Shown piece by piece: positions 47,041 through 56,043 of a stretch of 64,000 nucleotides of DNA. Each line of letters starts with the position of its first letter. Within the stretch, counting starts at the first letter, position 1. A model generated the notes under the pieces. The model did no database searches and had not been told where the DNA came from. It saw only the letters and a program-made list of their open reading frames with translations. Origin of the DNA: Devosia naphthalenivorans (GTDB taxonomy: Bacteria; Pseudomonadota; Alphaproteobacteria; Rhizobiales; Devosiaceae); NCBI RefSeq assembly GCF_003056355.1, contig NZ_PYVW01000005.1:124001-188000 (forward strand), given 5' to 3'. Both the position numbers and the translations under genes were made by a program.

Positions 47041-47772
47041 ATGACTGCAGACGTCAAACGCTTGATCAGCTACTACAAATCGCCGCTGGGCCGGATTTCG
47101 CGGGCCCTGGTGCGCGAACAGGTTATTGGGCTTGCCGGTGACGTAAGCGGCAAGCGCGTGCTGGGATTGGGCTTCGCCACGCCCTATCTGCGCTTCACGC
47201 TGGAAAAGGCGGAGCGGGTGCTGGCCTTCATGCCAGCGCGGCAGGGGGCTTCGGCCTGGCCGCGCGAGGGCCCGAGCCACACCGTGCTCTGCGATCCGCT
47301 GGAAATGCCGCTCAACGACAGCTCGGTGGATGTAACCATCGCCATCCATGCGCTGGAGCATATCGCCGACGACGAGGAGCTGATGCGCGAGCTGTGGCGG
47401 ATCACGGCGCCCAATGGCGAATTGATCCTCGTGGTGCCGCGGCGTAGGGGCATCTGGGCGCAGCGCGACAATACGCCGTTCGGTCAGGGCAATCCCTATT
47501 CCGGCGGGCAGCTCGAAAAGCTGCTGCGCGACCACAGTTTCGTGCCCGAGGCCTGGCGGGACGGATTGTTCCTGCCGCCGTTCCAGAGTTCGCTGGTGCT
47601 CAAATCGACGCGGTTGTTCGAACGGGCGGGACGGGTGTTCGGGCCGGCGATGAGCGGGGTGATCTGTGTGCGCGCGCGCAAGGAGGCATTTCCCGCGGTG
47701 CCACGCCGCAAACGCGAAGAACGCTTCGTGCGGGTGCCGGGCATGAACACGGCAACTGCGCGGCAAAGCTAG
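47041..47772 (+). CDS. Class I SAM-dependent methyltransferase
   Basis: A 243-residue methyltransferase with motif I as KRVLGLGFATPYLRFTL, an acidic strand, and the post-core segment VDVTIAIHALEHIADDEELM followed by WRITAPNGELILVVP, typical of the UbiE/type 11 group. The C-terminal 80 residues are unusual and basic (KREERFVRVPGM). Substrate unknown. It is divergently placed to gloB, as in other rhizobial-type genomes, and its last bases overlap the end of mtgA on the other strand by four bases. Confidence 0.84.
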   Translation: MTADVKRLISYYKSPLGRISRALVREQVIGLAGDVSGKRVLGLGFATPYLRFTLEKAERVLAFMPARQGASAWPREGPSHTVLCDPLEMPLNDSSVDVTIAIHALEHIADDEELMRELWRITAPNGELILVVPRRRGIWAQRDNTPFGQGNPYSGGQLEKLLRDHSFVPEAWRDGLFLPPFQSSLVLKSTRLFERAGRVFGPAMSGVICVRARKEAFPAVPRRKREERFVRVPGMNTATARQS

Positions 47773-48485
47773 AGCGAAAGACGAGCTTGCTCGCCGACGC
47801 ACGCGGCGCGATCGCCATATTGGCGGACGCGGTTTTCGATGGTCGCGGCAATGCGCAACATGCCGGCGGAGGGGTGCGCAGGCTGGCGCAGCATGGGATT
47901 GGGCAGGGCGGTGACGAGCAGGGTCGCGGTGCGCCAGTCGAGGTTTTGCGGTTTTATCCCGAAAGCCCGGTTTGCCCCCGCCGCCACCCCAAACTGCCCC
48001 TCCGGACCCCATTCGGCGATGTTGAGATAGATCTCCATGATGCGTTTTTTGGGCAGCACCAGATCGATATAAAGAGCCAGCGGCACCTCCAACGCCTTGC
48101 GCACCACGCTTGGCCGGTTCCACAAAAACAGGTTCCGCGCCACCTGCATGGTGATGGTCGAGGCGCCCCGGGCATCCTTGCCATCCATGTAGCGCTCCAC
48201 TTCATCCCGCAGCGCGCCCACATCGACGCCCCAATGGCGGCAGAACTGGCCGTCTTCGGAGAGAATGACCGACGCCTTGAGGCGGTCGGAAATGTCGGCG
48301 ATGGACCGCCACTCGCGGACCACCGGGCGACCGGTGACATAGCGCTCCAGCATGGGCACGGAGACGGGCGGAACGATGAGGTAGAGCGGCGTCAGGACCA
48401 GAGGAATGGCCACAAGGATTGCCGCGACGAGAGCGAGCGGGCGCAGGATGCGCCAAAGGCCGGTGGGTTTGCGTCGACGTGCCAT
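47769..48485 (-). CDS. mtgA: Monofunctional biosynthetic peptidoglycan transglycosylase
   Basis: A 238-residue GT51 enzyme that polymerises lipid II glycan chains at the inner membrane. One N-terminal membrane helix (residues about 16-38) anchors it. Catalytic motifs are seen in VILSEDGQFCRHWGVD (the essential Glu), ARGASTITMQVARNLFLW and LPKKRIMEIYLNIAEWG. The start MARRRKPTGLWRIL at 48485 fits MtgA; a longer frame to 48761 runs back over the promoter of the divergent ispA gene and is rejected. Confidence 0.93.
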   Translation of the reverse strand: MARRRKPTGLWRILRPLALVAAILVAIPLVLTPLYLIVPPVSVPMLERYVTGRPVVREWRSIADISDRLKASVILSEDGQFCRHWGVDVGALRDEVERYMDGKDARGASTITMQVARNLFLWNRPSVVRKALEVPLALYIDLVLPKKRIMEIYLNIAEWGPEGQFGVAAGANRAFGIKPQNLDWRTATLLVTALPNPMLRQPAHPSAGMLRIAATIENRVRQYGDRAACVGEQARLSL

Positions 48486-48564
48486 GCCGCTTCCATAGCG
48501 AAGGGTTGGGCAGAGTGCCACGCCCATCTTGCCGCCGCCCATGTGAACGGCTAGCAACAAGCCC

Positions 48565-49467
48565 ATGTATGATTTCGCCGCCGATATCGCCGATTGTGCC
48601 CGGGCCATCGAGACTGCGCTGGAGCGCCAGCTCGTCCCCGGGCGGCTTTCGGGGCCCGGTCCGGCAGCGGATAGGCTGGTCAATGCCATGCGGCACGGGA
48701 GCCTCGATGGTGGCAAGCGGCTGCGGCCGCTGCTGGTGCGGCAGGCCGCGGCGATCTTCAATGTGCCCAGCCATCAGGCGCTGATGGCCGGAATGGCCGT
48801 CGAAATGGTGCATTGCTATTCGCTGATCCATGACGATCTGCCGGCCATGGACAATGACGATTTGCGCCGGGGCCGGCCGACCGTGCACAAGGCGTTCGAT
48901 GATGCGACGGCGATCCTCGCGGGCGATGCGCTGCTGACCCATGCGTTCGGGCTCCTGGCCGACCCCGAAACCCATGCTGACGCCGCGGTGCGCATCCGGC
49001 TAGTGGCGGAACTGGTGGCCGGGTCCGGCGCTGGCGGCATGGCGGGCGGGCAGATGCGCGATATCGAGGGCGAGAAGGGCGGCTTCTCGGGCGACGAAAT
49101 CTCCACCATGCAGGCGATGAAAACCGGCGCCCTGATCCGCGCCAGCGTACGCCTCGGCGCGATCCTGGGGGGCGCGGATGCGCGGGCCCTGTCTGTGCTC
49201 ACCGCCTATGCCGAGGCGGCGGGGCGGGCGTTCCAGCTGGCCGACGATATCCTCGATGTTACCGCCACGGCCGAGGCCATGGGCAAGGCGACCGGCAAGG
49301 ATGCGGCGCTGGGCAAGCAGACGCTGGTGGCGCAACTGGGCCTCGATGGCGCGCGGGAACGGCTCAAGCAGACGGTGAACGAAGCGCTGGGCTGCCTGCG
49401 CACCTTTGGCCCCAAGGCCGACGGTTTGCGCGCCACGGCCCGCTATTTCGCCAGTCGGGAGAGCTGA
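48565..49467 (+). CDS. ispA: Polyprenyl diphosphate synthase, farnesyl/geranylgeranyl type
   Basis: A 300-residue cytosolic trans-prenyltransferase joining dimethylallyl and isopentenyl diphosphates. The first Asp-rich motif is LIHDDLPAMDNDDLRRGRPT and the second LADDILDVTATAE; GGKRLRPLLVRQ is the phosphate-binding region. Length and the two inserted residues in the first motif point to farnesyl diphosphate synthase. It is divergent from mtgA. IspG, from the same isoprenoid route, is encoded 1.5 kb further on but in another unit. Confidence 0.92.
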   Translation: MYDFAADIADCARAIETALERQLVPGRLSGPGPAADRLVNAMRHGSLDGGKRLRPLLVRQAAAIFNVPSHQALMAGMAVEMVHCYSLIHDDLPAMDNDDLRRGRPTVHKAFDDATAILAGDALLTHAFGLLADPETHADAAVRIRLVAELVAGSGAGGMAGGQMRDIEGEKGGFSGDEISTMQAMKTGALIRASVRLGAILGGADARALSVLTAYAEAAGRAFQLADDILDVTATAEAMGKATGKDAALGKQTLVAQLGLDGARERLKQTVNEALGCLRTFGPKADGLRATARYFASRES

Positions 49468-49468
49468 A

Positions 49469-50104
49469 ATGATGATGCTGGACAGCATCAATGCCGGTCA
49501 GGCGCGGCCAATCCCCGGCATGAAGGCGCTGACTGGGATCTTCAAGGAGCCCGTCGCCGGACCTGTTGCCGTCACCCGCCAAGGTATTGCGGAGGACGCC
49601 ATTTGCGACCGTCGGCATCATGGCGGGGTGGATCAGGCGATCTATCTTTATTTCACCGATGATTATGCCTTTTGGCAGCGGGAGTTGGGATCGACGCTGG
49701 CCGCGGGCACATTTGGCGAGAACCTGACACTGTCGGGGGCGGAGAGTGCCGGTCTCGCAATTGGCGACCGGATGCTGATCGGGGATCTGGTGCTGGAAAT
49801 CACCTATCATCGTACCCCCTGCATGACGCTGGCAGCGCGCATGGGCGACCGCGGTTTTGTCAAACGCTTCCATCGCGCGGGACGTCCGGGCGCCTATTGC
49901 CGGGTTATCGAGCCGGCCAGTATTGAAGCAGGCATGGCCGTCAGCCACCTGCCATTTGCTGGCGAGCGCGTCACCATGGGAGAACTGATGGCGCTTGATG
50001 GCGTGCGGGACATCGACCCCGCTTTCATGCAGCGTGCTTTGACCACCCCGATACGCGAAAAGACGCGCTTCAAATACGAAGACCTGCTGGCGCGTCTGTT
50101 CTAG
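49469..50104 (+). CDS. MOSC-domain protein (YiiM-like)
   Basis: A 211-residue MOSC protein related to E. coli YiiM and the end domain of molybdenum cofactor sulfurases; the conserved Cys sits in ITYHRTPCMTLAARMG. Other marks are DRRHHGGVDQAIYLYFTDDY and GTFGENLTLSG. YiiM-like proteins reduce N-hydroxylated compounds using molybdenum cofactor. Three consecutive ATG codons (49469, 49472, 49475) could start it; GGAGAG just upstream favours the first. It begins one base after the ispA stop and is followed nine bases later by the YbaK gene, so the three may be co-transcribed. Confidence 0.84.
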   Translation: MMMLDSINAGQARPIPGMKALTGIFKEPVAGPVAVTRQGIAEDAICDRRHHGGVDQAIYLYFTDDYAFWQRELGSTLAAGTFGENLTLSGAESAGLAIGDRMLIGDLVLEITYHRTPCMTLAARMGDRGFVKRFHRAGRPGAYCRVIEPASIEAGMAVSHLPFAGERVTMGELMALDGVRDIDPAFMQRALTTPIREKTRFKYEDLLARLF

Positions 50105-50113
50105 GAAAAATCA

Positions 50114-50599
50114 ATGAGCCTTCAATCCGTTCAAGTCGATCTGGCGTCCCGTGCCCCTGACCTCCATGTGGAAGTGACCGAAAATTCCACCGCTACGGTG
50201 CAATTGGCAGCCGAGGTGCACGGGGTCGAGCCGGGGCAGATCGCCAAGACGCTGTGCATCCGGGTCAATGGCGAGGAATTGCTGCTGGTGACGCGTGGCG
50301 ATGCGCGGCTGGACAACCAGAAATCCAAGGCGGCGTTTGGCGGACGTCCGCGCATGCTGGGTGCCGAGGACGTGCTCCGGCTGACCAGCCACCAGGTGGG
50401 CGGCGTGTGCCCGTTCGGCCTGCCGGCGCCGCTCCCGATCTATCTGGACGCTTCGCTCAAGGTCTATGACCTGGTGATTCCGGCGGGCGGCGATACGCAC
50501 GCCTCGGTGCGCCTGTCCGTGGATCGGCTGGCGGAACTATGCGGCAACAAATGGGTGGATGCCTGCCAGGAGCCGGCAGAAATTGCATCGGCGGGCTAA
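50114..50599 (+). CDS. YbaK/EbsC-type aminoacyl-tRNA deacylase
   Basis: A 161-residue single-domain editing protein of the YbaK/ProX family, which hydrolyses misacylated tRNAs such as Cys-tRNA(Pro) or Ala-tRNA(Pro). Diagnostic parts are the Lys in QIAKTLCIRVNGEELLLVTRGD (spoken of here as two blocks), LTSHQVGGVCPFGLP and VYDLVIPAGGDTHASVRLSV. Length is normal. Which misacylated tRNA it clears cannot be read. Confidence 0.88.
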   Translation: MSLQSVQVDLASRAPDLHVEVTENSTATVQLAAEVHGVEPGQIAKTLCIRVNGEELLLVTRGDARLDNQKSKAAFGGRPRMLGAEDVLRLTSHQVGGVCPFGLPAPLPIYLDASLKVYDLVIPAGGDTHASVRLSVDRLAELCGNKWVDACQEPAEIASAG

Positions 50600-50642
50600 G
50601 CCTGTAGTGCGGTGCGTTATAGGCCTAGTGACGAAGGCAGGA

Positions 50643-50727
50643 GACCTCATGGTGATCTTGTCGAACCACGGGGTCGAGCGAGTGGAGGCATAGGTGCCAC
50701 GACCTCGCCTTCGACATCCTGAGCTTG
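50643..50727. repeat. Roughly 90-bp imperfect palindromic repeat, copy B (diverged)
   Basis: Starts GACCTCATGGTGATCTTGTC and keeps the GAGCGAGTGGAGGC core and GCCACGACCTCG, but the right arm is degraded. It lies right after the YbaK gene and ends five bases from the stop of the small gene on the other strand. Confidence 0.65.
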
Positions 50728-50731
50728 TGCT

Positions 50732-50902
50732 CTAGCTGAAGCCCTGCTTTTTGACGACGGGAACCGGTGGAGCCGATGCTGTGGCCGTCGCGTCCTGATG
50801 GGCGGGTGCCGGCAGCAGGCAGATGACCAGGCCCATGGTTATGAGTGCCGCCAACAAGACTTGCTGGCGCCGGCGCTGGCGCACGATCGGACTGATATAC
50901 AC
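50732..50902 (-). CDS. 56-residue single-pass membrane protein, function unknown
   Basis: A short reading frame beginning with GTG and preceded, eight bases away, by AGGGGA. It encodes a basic N-terminus (SPIVRQRRRQQ), one clear membrane helix (VLLAALITMGLVICLLPAP) and a short Pro/Ala-rich tail ending KKQGFS. The charge pattern would put the N-terminus in the cytosol. I know of no family. Good ribosome site, positive-inside topology and lack of any other gene in the gap support it; its small size keeps confidence moderate. Confidence 0.5.
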   Translation of the reverse strand: MYISPIVRQRRRQQVLLAALITMGLVICLLPAPAHQDATATASAPPVPVVKKQGFS

Positions 50903-51014
50903 GGATAGTTCCCCTGGCTGAACCCACTGGCTCAGGCAGGGAATTCATACTCCATGGGCGCCCTTCGAAAAAGCGGCAGCACCAGAGTTTTACCCGCTAT
51001 TGTTAAGAGCAGGC

Positions 51015-52256
51015 TCACTCTGCAGCGGTCTGCTGATCGGCACCGAATTTGCGCTCGATATAGTCGGCAACCATGACCTTGAACTGGTCGGCCACATCGG
51101 CACCGCGCAGGGTCGCGACCTTCTGGCCATCGACGAAAACCGGAGCGGCTGGGGTTTCGCCCGTGCCGGGCAGCGAGATGCCGATATTGGCGTGCTTGCT
51201 TTCGCCGGGACCGTTGACGATGCAGCCCATGACGGCAACCGAAAGGGTCTCTACGCCGGGATAGCGCTCTTTCCAGTCCGGCATCGAGGCCGTCAGGTGA
51301 TCCTGAATGTCTTTGGCCAAATGTTGGAACGTATCGGAAGTGGTGCGGCCACAGCCCGGGCAGGCGGCGACCACGGGCAGGAACTGGCGGAAGCCCATGG
51401 TCTGCAGCAATTCCTGCGCGACTTTGACCTCGGTGGTCCGGTCGCCACCCGGCTCGGGCGTGAGCGAAATGCGGATGGTGTCGCCAATGCCCTGTTGCAG
51501 CAGGATGCCCAGGGCCGCAGAGGAGGCGACCACGCCCTTGGTGCCCATGCCGGCTTCGGTGAGACCCAGATGAAGCGCATAGTCGCAGCGGGCGGCCAGG
51601 TCCTGGTAAACCGCGATCAGGTGCTGAACGTCCGACACCTTGGTCGAGAGAATGATCTTGTCGCGCCCCATGCCCAACTCTTCGGCGCGCTGTGCGCTAA
51701 GCAGGGCCGACTGGATGATGGCCTCGCGCTGCACCGCGGCGGCCGAGATCGGCGTTGTCGAGGCAGCATTCTCGTCCATGAGCTTTGTCAGCAGCTCTTC
51801 ATCGAGCGAACCCCAGTTCACCCCGATGCGCACCGGCTTGTTGTAGCGATTGGCGATATCGATCAGCGTGGAGAACTGCGTGTCGCGTTTCGCCTTGAAG
51901 CCCACATTGCCGGGATTGATGCGGTATTTCGCCAGCGCCTCGGCGCAGGCGGGGTGATCGGTCAGGAGCTTGTGGCCGATATAATGGAAGTCGCCGACGA
52001 GCGGCACGTCATAACCCATGAAGGCCAGCCGGTCGCGAATGATCGGCACGGCGGCGGCGGCTTCGTCGCGATCAACGGTGATGCGCACGATTTCCGAGCC
52101 GGCGCGGGCCAGCTGCATGACCTGCTTCACCGTGGCGTCGATATCGGCCGTATCGGTATTGGTCATGGATTGCACGACGACCGGCGCGCCGCCGCCCACC
52201 AGTACGCCGCCGACATTCACACCAACCGATTGCCTGCGCGCCAAAGGCCCAGCCAT
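51015..52256 (-). CDS. ispG: (E)-4-hydroxy-3-methylbut-2-enyl-diphosphate synthase
   Basis: A 413-residue iron-sulfur enzyme of the non-mevalonate isoprenoid pathway, converting MEcPP to HMBPP with flavodoxin or ferredoxin. The TIM barrel starts [20 protein letters not shown]. The 4Fe-4S ligands are two Cys in [15 protein letters not shown] and one in [19 protein letters not shown], all present. It is single-copy style and monocistronic here. Confidence 0.96.
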   Translation of the reverse strand: MAGPLARRQSVGVNVGGVLVGGGAPVVVQSMTNTDTADIDATVKQVMQLARAGSEIVRITVDRDEAAAAVPIIRDRLAFMGYDVPLVGDFHYIGHKLLTDHPACAEALAKYRINPGNVGFKAKRDTQFSTLIDIANRYNKPVRIGVNWGSLDEELLTKLMDENAASTTPISAAAVQREAIIQSALLSAQRAEELGMGRDKIILSTKVSDVQHLIAVYQDLAARCDYALHLGLTEAGMGTKGVVASSAALGILLQQGIGDTIRISLTPEPGGDRTTEVKVAQELLQTMGFRQFLPVVAACPGCGRTTSDTFQHLAKDIQDHLTASMPDWKERYPGVETLSVAVMGCIVNGPGESKHANIGISLPGTGETPAAPVFVDGQKVATLRGADVADQFKVMVADYIERKFGADQQTAAE

Positions 52257-52468
52257 GAAACACCTCTAAATCTATGCGCCAGAAATAGGCGTAAGAGCCT
52301 AGCTGCGCAATGTATCTCCTTGATGATAGCGCAAAGGTGTCGAACGGACGCGGGCTGGATCGTCGCGGTAGTGAACGCAAGCAAAGAGAGGGAAGAGGGC
52401 AGCACGGAGCCATACAACTGGATTATTCGTGCATGATGTGATCGCCAAAGTCTTGAACCAAAGCAGAG

Positions 52469-52843
52469 ATGGGCCATTTAAGAGGCATGATGAAAAACCC
52501 ATTCTCGCCTTTGGCCCTGCTCGGTCGCTTCACCATCGGCCGGTTCTTCCTGTTCCGTAAGGAACTCATGACACTGTGGCGCGCGTTCCGCCACCCGGCG
52601 ACCCCGGTGGCGCTGAAGGCAGCGATGCTGCTGGTGCCGCTGTATCTGATCAGCCCAGTCGACCTGATCCCGGATTTCATTCCGTTCCTGGGCATCATGG
52701 ATGACTTCGTGATCGTGCCGCTGCTGATGAGCTGGCTGGTGTCGATGCTGCCGCTGGAAGTGACTGGCGTCAGGGCGCATGCCTCCGCCAATACACGCCG
52801 CAATGGTGGCCCCACCATCGATGGTCGCGCTCGCCGCCTTTAG
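52469..52843 (+). CDS. DUF1232 (YkvA-like) small membrane protein
   Basis: A 124-residue protein with the DUF1232 core LKAAMLLVPLYLISPVDLIPD followed by FIPFLGIMDDFVIVPLLMSWL, two hydrophobic helices around a PxDLIPD motif. The family is widespread and its function is unknown. Start is unsure: ATG codons at 52469, 52487 and 52490 are all in frame with weak ribosome sites (GCAGAG or AGAGG). Confidence 0.82.
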   Translation: MGHLRGMMKNPFSPLALLGRFTIGRFFLFRKELMTLWRAFRHPATPVALKAAMLLVPLYLISPVDLIPDFIPFLGIMDDFVIVPLLMSWLVSMLPLEVTGVRAHASANTRRNGGPTIDGRARRL

Positions 52844-52900
52844 TCGGTTTCGCATTGCCAGAGTTTGAACGCCGGTCCCTGGGGGCCGGCGTTGTTGTTT

Positions 52901-53356
52901 TCAGTTCATGGAGACGTCGCGGCTGGCGCTGGTGATCGAGACGGTGAAGCCCGCCACCACGTCGATCAGGCTCATCACCATGAGCAGGAAGAACACCGAG
53001 CTTGATGCTGCCCCTACGAGGAGGAATTCGATCAGGAACGCGACGAAAACCACCATGGAGAGCATATGCTCCATGATCGAGGCCCGGGCGGAATTGGTGG
53101 ATTTGAGCACTTCGATGAAGAGACAGATGATGCCGACGACCAGAAGGAAATCGCCGGCACTCACCGCCCAGCTGACCCCCGAAGGCATTGGCAGCGCGAA
53201 CAGGCCCGCTCCCCAATTGACCGGATTGCCGCCGAACAGGGTGAACACCACGAGGTTGTAGGCCAGGAACGGCAGGATCAGCAGCGGCGGAATGAACCGC
53301 CCATTGTGCCCGCCGCGGTTGTTGCCCTGGGGCGGAATATAGACGGTTTCGGTCAC
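52901..53356 (-). CDS. Four-helix membrane protein of unknown function
   Basis: A 151-residue protein with a Gly/Asn-rich cytosolic start (IPPQGNNRGGHNGRF) and four membrane helices at residues about 23-42, 58-80, 95-117 and 122-141. No charged catalytic residues stand out. Convergent with the DUF1232 gene. I recognise no named family, though similar small membrane proteins are common in Hyphomicrobiales. Confidence 0.72.
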   Translation of the reverse strand: MTETVYIPPQGNNRGGHNGRFIPPLLILPFLAYNLVVFTLFGGNPVNWGAGLFALPMPSGVSWAVSAGDFLLVVGIICLFIEVLKSTNSARASIMEHMLSMVVFVAFLIEFLLVGAASSSVFFLLMVMSLIDVVAGFTVSITSASRDVSMN

Positions 53357-53468
53357 GGCAAGCTCCGGGTTGAAGTCAGGGGAGCATGCCAGAGGCGGGG
53401 GCTTGGGTGAAGGGGGTGGGATATTTGCGGGCTCGGCTCATTGTGTGCGCCGGACGATACCCAATTGC

Positions 53469-53600
53469 GGTGTCATCCCGGCGCAGGCCGGGATCCATCT
53501 TGAGATGACGTTACAAGCCGCAAGGTGGTTCGAACGATCCACACTTGGGTAGCCCACCATCTCAGGATGGATCCCGGGTCGAGCCCGGGATGACACCGTG
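53469..53600. repeat. Facing pair of short GC-rich palindromes
   Basis: GTCATCCCGGCGCAGGCCGGGAT with ATCTTGAGATG on the left is answered by ATCTCAGGATGG and ATCCCGGGTCGAGCCCGGGAT on the right (each quoted in part). The middle holds about 50 bases. Same kind as the pairs at 36237 and 45645 and the single element near 36091. Confidence 0.68.
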
Positions 53601-53976
53601 GGTGTGCGGAGGTGAGTGCGTTCAACGATCGCCCGACACTGCACTCTCTCACCGCGTATATGGAGAAAGGACGAGGGTAAGTGCGTTATTTCAGCTTGGG
53701 GGCCCCACAATCTGTTCCCTTTATCCCCCCATCGAAATCTTCCGCTATCCTCCCCACACCAACCTCACGCCCAGCGGGTCGCGCGAACCGGCTAGTGTTG
53801 TTGTCAGATGGGGCGGGGAATGTCGTGATCCCTGCAGGCAAGCGGAAGTGTCGCCGGGGCTATTGACGCTCCGAGGCCAGAGTCGCGCGCGCCAGAAAAT
53901 CCCATCGCATGTGGCGAGGCTTTGTCTCACACACTAAAACTTACCGAGGCAGGGCCTCGCCACGTGCACGCTGATC
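53601..53976. other. Unassigned stretch upstream of the fumC 3' end
   Basis: About 375 bases without a credible gene. Reading frames here lack conserved features and ribosome sites. The one structural signal is an inverted repeat of two 14-base arms (53907-53920 and 53954-53967, 13 of 14 matching) around a 33-base loop. No T-run follows, so it is not an ordinary terminator. Confidence 0.5.
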
Positions 53977-54005
53977 AAAACCGCCGGGCTTGGGAGCCCG
54001 GGCGG
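53977..54005 (-). terminator. Intrinsic terminator after fumC
   Basis: Read on the minus strand, CCGCCCGGGCT and AGCCCGGCGG form a stem (one bulged base) with a 4-base loop, followed by TTTTGAT. It lies 56 bases past the fumC stop. Confidence 0.75.
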
Positions 54006-54060
54006 TGCTTCGGCGTGCCTGGTTGTTGCCGAGGGAGGCGTTGTGCTGGTGGGCTGCCTG

Positions 54061-55461
54061 CTACGACTTCAGCTTGAGCGGGCCGACCATCTGTTCGGGC
54101 TTGACCTCGGCGTCGAACTCTTCGCCGGTGAGCAGGCCCAGATTGATGGCTTCCTCGCGCAGGGTGGTGCCGTTCTTGTGCGCGGTCTTGGCGATCTTGG
54201 CGGCGTTGTCATAGCCGATGCGGCGGTTGAGAGCGGTGACCAGCATCAGGGATTGATCCACCAACTGCTTGATGCGGGTGCGATCGGGCTCGATGCCGAT
54301 GGCGCAATTGTCGTTGAACGAACGGGCCGAATCGGCCAGCAGGCGCACCGACTGCAGGAAATTGTAGGCGATGACGGGCTTGAAGACGTTGAGCTCGAAA
54401 TTGCCCTGCGAGGCGGCAAAGCCGATTGCAGCGTCATTGCCCATCACGTGGGCGACCACCATGGTCATAGCTTCGGACTGGGTCGGGTTGACCTTGCCGG
54501 GCATGATGGACGAGCCGGGCTCGTTCTCGGGAATGGTGATTTCGCCCAGGCCGGAGCGGGGGCCCGAAGCCAGCCAGCGCACGTCGTTTGCGATCTTCAT
54601 GAAAGCCACGGCCAGCTGCTTGAGGGCGCCCGAAGTGCCGACGAAAGCGTCGTGGCCGGCGAGCAGCGAAAACTTGTTGGGGCCGGTAACGAAGTCCTGC
54701 CCGGTAAGCGCCGCGATTTCGCCGGCGACGGTGACGGCGTAGTCAGGGTGGGCATTGAGGCCCGTGCCGACAGCCGTGCCGCCCAGGGCCAGCTCCCTAA
54801 GCTGGGGCAGGCTCGCCTTGATGGCCGCGACGGCATAATCGATCTGGGCGACCCAGCCGCTGATTTCCTGACCAAGGGTCAGGGGCGTTGCGTCCTGCAA
54901 ATGGGTGCGGCCGATCTTGACCACGTCCATGAATTCCTCGGACTTGGCATGAAGCGTATTGCGCAGCACTTCGACGCGCGGAAACAGGTAGTTTTCCAGG
55001 GCTTCGACCGCCGCGATGTGCATTGCGGTGGGATAGGTGTCGTTGGACGACTGGCTCATGTTGACGTGGTCATTGGGATGCACGGGCTTCTTGGAGCCCA
55101 TGGTGCCGCCGGCCATTTCAATGGCGCGGTTGGAGATGACCTCGTTGACGTTCATGTTGGATTGGGTGCCCGAGCCGGTCTGCCAGACGACGAGCGGGAA
55201 ATGATCGGCCAGCTTGCCGGCAATCACTTCGTCGGCCGCGGCGACGATCAGGTCGCGGGTGGTTTCGTCCAGCAGGCCCAGTCTGTGATTGGCAAGGGCG
55301 GCGGCCTTTTTGAGGATGCCGAAGGCGTGGATGATTTCGCGCGGCATCTTTTCGCCGCCGATGTCGAAATTGGCGAGGCTCCGGGCGGTCTGCGCGCCGT
55401 AATATTTGTCGGAGGGCACATTGATGGTGCCCATGGAATCCGATTCAACGCGCATGCTCAT
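54061..55461 (-). CDS. fumC: Fumarate hydratase, class II
   Basis: A 466-residue iron-free fumarase interconverting fumarate and malate in the citric acid cycle. The superfamily signature [17 protein letters not shown] is intact, as are [19 protein letters not shown] and [16 protein letters not shown]. The length is normal for class II. The ATG at 55461 follows GGAG by nine bases; MRVESDSMG at 55455 is the alternative start. A terminator closes it downstream, and rpmF upstream has its own terminator. Confidence 0.96.
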   Translation of the reverse strand: MSMRVESDSMGTINVPSDKYYGAQTARSLANFDIGGEKMPREIIHAFGILKKAAALANHRLGLLDETTRDLIVAAADEVIAGKLADHFPLVVWQTGSGTQSNMNVNEVISNRAIEMAGGTMGSKKPVHPNDHVNMSQSSNDTYPTAMHIAAVEALENYLFPRVEVLRNTLHAKSEEFMDVVKIGRTHLQDATPLTLGQEISGWVAQIDYAVAAIKASLPQLRELALGGTAVGTGLNAHPDYAVTVAGEIAALTGQDFVTGPNKFSLLAGHDAFVGTSGALKQLAVAFMKIANDVRWLASGPRSGLGEITIPENEPGSSIMPGKVNPTQSEAMTMVVAHVMGNDAAIGFAASQGNFELNVFKPVIAYNFLQSVRLLADSARSFNDNCAIGIEPDRTRIKQLVDQSLMLVTALNRRIGYDNAAKIAKTAHKNGTTLREEAINLGLLTGEEFDAEVKPEQMVGPLKLKS

Positions 55462-55502
55462 GAGAACGATCTCCAGGATTGGCCGCACTCCCGGCGGCTT
55501 GG

Positions 55503-55538
55503 CAAAACGAAACGGCCGACCCGTTACCGGATCGGCCG
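55503..55538 (-). terminator. Intrinsic terminator after rpmF
   Basis: On the minus strand CGGCCGA and TCGGCCG form a stem over a 12-base loop that can itself pair in part, followed by TTTCGTTTTG. Confidence 0.7.
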
Positions 55539-55575
55539 CTACAATAGGGGCAAGGAGCGCATCGCGCTGCTTGGC

Positions 55576-55755
55576 TTATTTCTTGACGTCGAGAATCTGC
55601 CGGCCGCGATACATGCCGGTCTTGAGGTCGACGTGATGCGGACGACGCAGCTCGCCCGAATCCTTGTCTTCGACATAGGTGGGGGCGGCAAGAGCGTCGG
55701 CCGAGCGGCGGAAGCCGCGCTTCATCGGCGAGGTCTTTCGTTTTGGCACTGCCAT
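55576..55755 (-). CDS. rpmF: 50S ribosomal protein L32
   Basis: A 59-residue protein beginning [19 protein letters not shown] and ending [11 protein letters not shown], the standard alphaproteobacterial L32, including the [12 protein letters not shown] end region. It lacks the zinc-binding cysteines, as is common in this class. GGAGT precedes the ATG by eight bases. It is separated from fumC by a terminator. The start and stop fit exactly 60 codons. Confidence 0.95.
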   Translation of the reverse strand: MAVPKRKTSPMKRGFRRSADALAAPTYVEDKDSGELRRPHHVDLKTGMYRGRQILDVKK

Positions 55756-56043
55756 GGTCGGTACTCCGAATTCAATATCGTTGCGCCGCCAGAAGCGGCC
55801 CAGAGACTTATCTCTGTTGGGGTTGATGGGCTCTATAGAGCAAGTGCGAACGCTTGGCTAGGGGGATTTGCGAGACTTCCGACTAGAGCGGTTGCGTTTG
55901 ATAAACCACAGGTCAAGGGCCTGAGACCTCATGGTGAGCTTATCGAACCACGAGATCGAGCGAGTGGAGGCTGGGGTGCCACGGCCTCGTGGTTCGACAG
56001 GCTCACCATGAGGACTACTGAGGGCATTCTTCGCGCGATTGTC
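55756..56043. other. Gap between rpmF and the CpdR-like gene
   Basis: Holds the rpmF upstream region and one copy of the 90-bp repeat. No further gene is seen. Confidence 0.5.
55925..56013. repeat. Roughly 90-bp imperfect palindromic repeat, copy C
   Basis: Arms CCTCATGGTGAGCTTATCGA and TTCGACAGGCTCACCATGAG pair with few mismatches; the centre holds GAGCGAGTGGAGGCTGGGGT and GCCACGGCCTCG. This is the best conserved copy. Confidence 0.75.

Noticed and set aside
53545-53937. 130-codon frame in the gap before fumC
   Set aside because: It begins inside a palindromic repeat, has no ribosome site and has composition unlike the real genes.
53700-53976. Possible SRP, 6S or tmRNA gene
   Set aside because: None of the conserved landmarks of these RNAs (such as the GGAAG-loop core of SRP RNA or a tRNA-like end) could be found on either strand.
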